Source: Gemmatimonadota bacterium
GTDB taxonomy: Bacteria > Gemmatimonadota > Gemmatimonadetes > Gemmatimonadales > Gemmatimonadaceae
DNA length: 32,131 nt
Assembly (NCBI GenBank): GCA_025362095.1
Contig: JANYIJ010000041.1
Span: 1 to 32,131 of the forward strand
Direction of reading: 5' to 3'
Positions 31,029 through 32,131 of this stretch are shown here, piece by piece. Both the position numbers and the translations under genes were made by a program. Position 1 is the stretch's first letter. The number at the start of each line of letters is the position of its first letter. The notes under the pieces are model-generated. The model saw only the letters and a list, made by a program, of their open reading frames with translations. It was not told the origin of the DNA and ran no database searches.

Positions 31029-32131
31029 GTGATGGTTCGGCGCCAGTCTCGTGTGGTCGCAACGCTCGCGGTCATGCTCCTCGGTGGAATCCCATCGGTG
31101 TCGGTCGCGCAGCTTACGCGCCCGCCGAATCCGGACGCTCCGATGCTCGTTGTCGTGACGTTCAATAGCAAGGAAAAGAAGACGGGCGTCGATTTCGCCG
31201 AGACTCTGCGCGACCGGATTACGGGCGACGTGTCGTATCGCGATCTGCAGGTACAGACCAAGGCGAACATCGACGCAACGCTGCAGGCCTCGGGTTACGA
31301 TCTGACGGCCGCTCTCACGGAAGGCGACGCCAATCTCCTCGCCAAGCAGCTCCGCGCGGATTTTTACATCGAGGGCAGCGTCGACAAGTCTGCGACCGGG
31401 TACACGGGCACTGCGTGGATGGTGCTCATGAGCGACCCGAATTATTTACAGCCGCTCGGCACGTTCGAGGGCGGGAAGCTCGGCGACATCGCGAGCCAGA
31501 TCTCGAAATCGTTCCAGGGCGCGAACAGGGTGTGGGACGAAACGAAGAAGTGCCGCGCGGCCCGCCGTGAGAGCAAGTACGCGGATGCGATGGCTGCGGC
31601 GACGGGCGGAATCTCGAAGTATGGAAAGTCGGCGTGGCTCCGCATCTGCGAGATGGGGACCATGATTGATCAGAAGAAGCCCCCCGCAGAGGTATTGAAA
31701 ATTGCGAGCGAGATTATCGCGCTCGATCCCAAGAGCAAGTTCGCGCTGCAGGCGCAGGTTGACGCGTACGACCAGCTCGGCGACAAGGACAAAAAGATCA
31801 CGACGCTGTCAAACCTCATGGCGGCTGATCCGTCGAACGCGAAGCTGCAGCAGACGGTGGTGTATGAGCTGGCTGCGTCGGGCAAATACGACGTCGCGAT
31901 CGGAATCATCAAGAAAGCGTACGAGGACAATCCGGGCGATCCGGCGATTACCAAGCTGTACTGGCAGCTGCTGTACGCGACGAAGAACTACAAGACCATG
32001 GTCACGATCGGCGACGCGATGGTGCAGATGGATACATCGTTCTCCGACACCACGTACTACGATCGTACGATTGACGCGTATCGCACCGACAGCGCGTGGG
32101 CCAAGGCGGCGGCGGCAGCAGCGAAGGCGAC
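31029..32131 (+). CDS. secreted TPR-like protein, 3' end outside the window
   Basis: An open frame runs from GTG 31029 (or ATG 31032) to the end of the window without a stop, at least 367 codons. It is absent from the ORF track because it is not closed. The product starts with a signal peptide (MVRRQSRVVATLAVMLLGGIPSVSVA, probable cleavage before Q). It then has a domain that may bind partners (PMLVVVTFNSKEKKTGVDFA ... LAKQLRADFYIEGSV; the latter resembles TolB-N/FlgO-like folds seen beside TPRs) and from about residue 180 TPR-like helix pairs (IALDPKSKFALQAQVDAYDQ; AADPSNAKLQQTVVYELAAS). Periplasmic location is inferred. The family is not firmly recognised; the sequence is incomplete. Confidence 0.85.
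   Translation, partial: MMVRRQSRVVATLAVMLLGGIPSVSVAQLTRPPNPDAPMLVVVTFNSKEKKTGVDFAETLRDRITGDVSYRDLQVQTKANIDATLQASGYDLTAALTEGDANLLAKQLRADFYIEGSVDKSATGYTGTAWMVLMSDPNYLQPLGTFEGGKLGDIASQISKSFQGANRVWDETKKCRAARRESKYADAMAAATGGISKYGKSAWLRICEMGTMIDQKKPPAEVLKIASEIIALDPKSKFALQAQVDAYDQLGDKDKKITTLSNLMAADPSNAKLQQTVVYELAASGKYDVAIGIIKKAYEDNPGDPAITKLYWQLLYATKNYKTMVTIGDAMVQMDTSFSDTTYYDRTIDAYRTDSAWAKAAAAAAKA

Noticed and set aside
31021-31029. mini-ORF ATG ACA TAG before the last gene, possible attenuator
   Set aside because: It is two codons long, lies between the ribosome-binding site and the real start at unfavourable spacing, and no leader structure is visible.

Overview
The window is high-GC bacterial chromosome with dense, mostly plus-strand, overlapping genes. 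The gene set suggests a soil-type or environmental Gram-negative: a lipoprotein with bacterial Ig-like domains, a type 2 (eukaryote-like) isoleucyl-tRNA synthetase, DivIVA, a close MglA homologue, PATAN/DUF4388 proteins and roadblock proteins. My best guess is Gemmatimonadota. This rests on family content and remembered gene order, not on a search; Myxococcota, Acidobacteriota or Deinococcota-like lineages are not excluded.

Layout. (1) Bases 1-299 are AT-richer and non-coding, with hairpins and a terminator for a small minus-strand membrane protein. (2) Bases 545-4121 carry tilS-hpt-ftsH, a widely conserved trio. (3) A convergent minus-strand Ig-like lipoprotein follows, then a gene-poor spacer of G-rich/C-rich degenerate repeats in inverted orientation. 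(4) Bases 5147-12483 carry yggS-divIVA-purine nucleoside phosphorylase-ileS-traR/ylyA-like-lspA-rluD. This closely parallels the ylmE...divIVA-ileS-ylyA-lspA-ylyB region of Bacillus, but lacks sepF, ylmG and ylmH and has a phosphorylase inserted. (5) Bases 12458-28796 form an unusual chemosensory locus: cheW, a 10-copy heptamer repeat, cheY, cheA, cheC, a 902-aa TPR protein, a PATAN protein, a TPR-roadblock fusion, two roadblock proteins, mglA, a tandem DnaA-type AAA+ protein without the DnaA DNA-binding domain, a PATAN-TPR protein, cheR, cheD, cheB and two cheW genes. A TPR protein (28789-29649) and a membrane-anchored metallopeptidase-like protein follow. (6) The right end has a strong promoter, a 56-aa membrane protein missing from the ORF track, tRNA-Val(TAC), and a secreted TPR-like protein that runs off the window.

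How it fits together. The chemosensory locus holds a kinase (CheA), several couplers (CheW), a response regulator (CheY), a phosphatase (CheC) and the adaptation enzymes (CheR, CheB, CheD), but no receptor and no flagellar or pilus gene. In place of an obvious motor output it holds a Ras-like MglA GTPase, roadblock candidates for GTPase regulators, PATAN/TPR scaffolds and a double DnaA-like ATPase. Most genes overlap their neighbours or are separated by a few bases, so they are probably co-expressed. The most plausible reading (inference) is a chemosensory pathway that controls a GTPase-based polarity, surface-motility or localisation module, with the DnaA-like ATPase as an undescribed component. 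That AAA+ protein and its setting are the best candidates for a previously undescribed system here.
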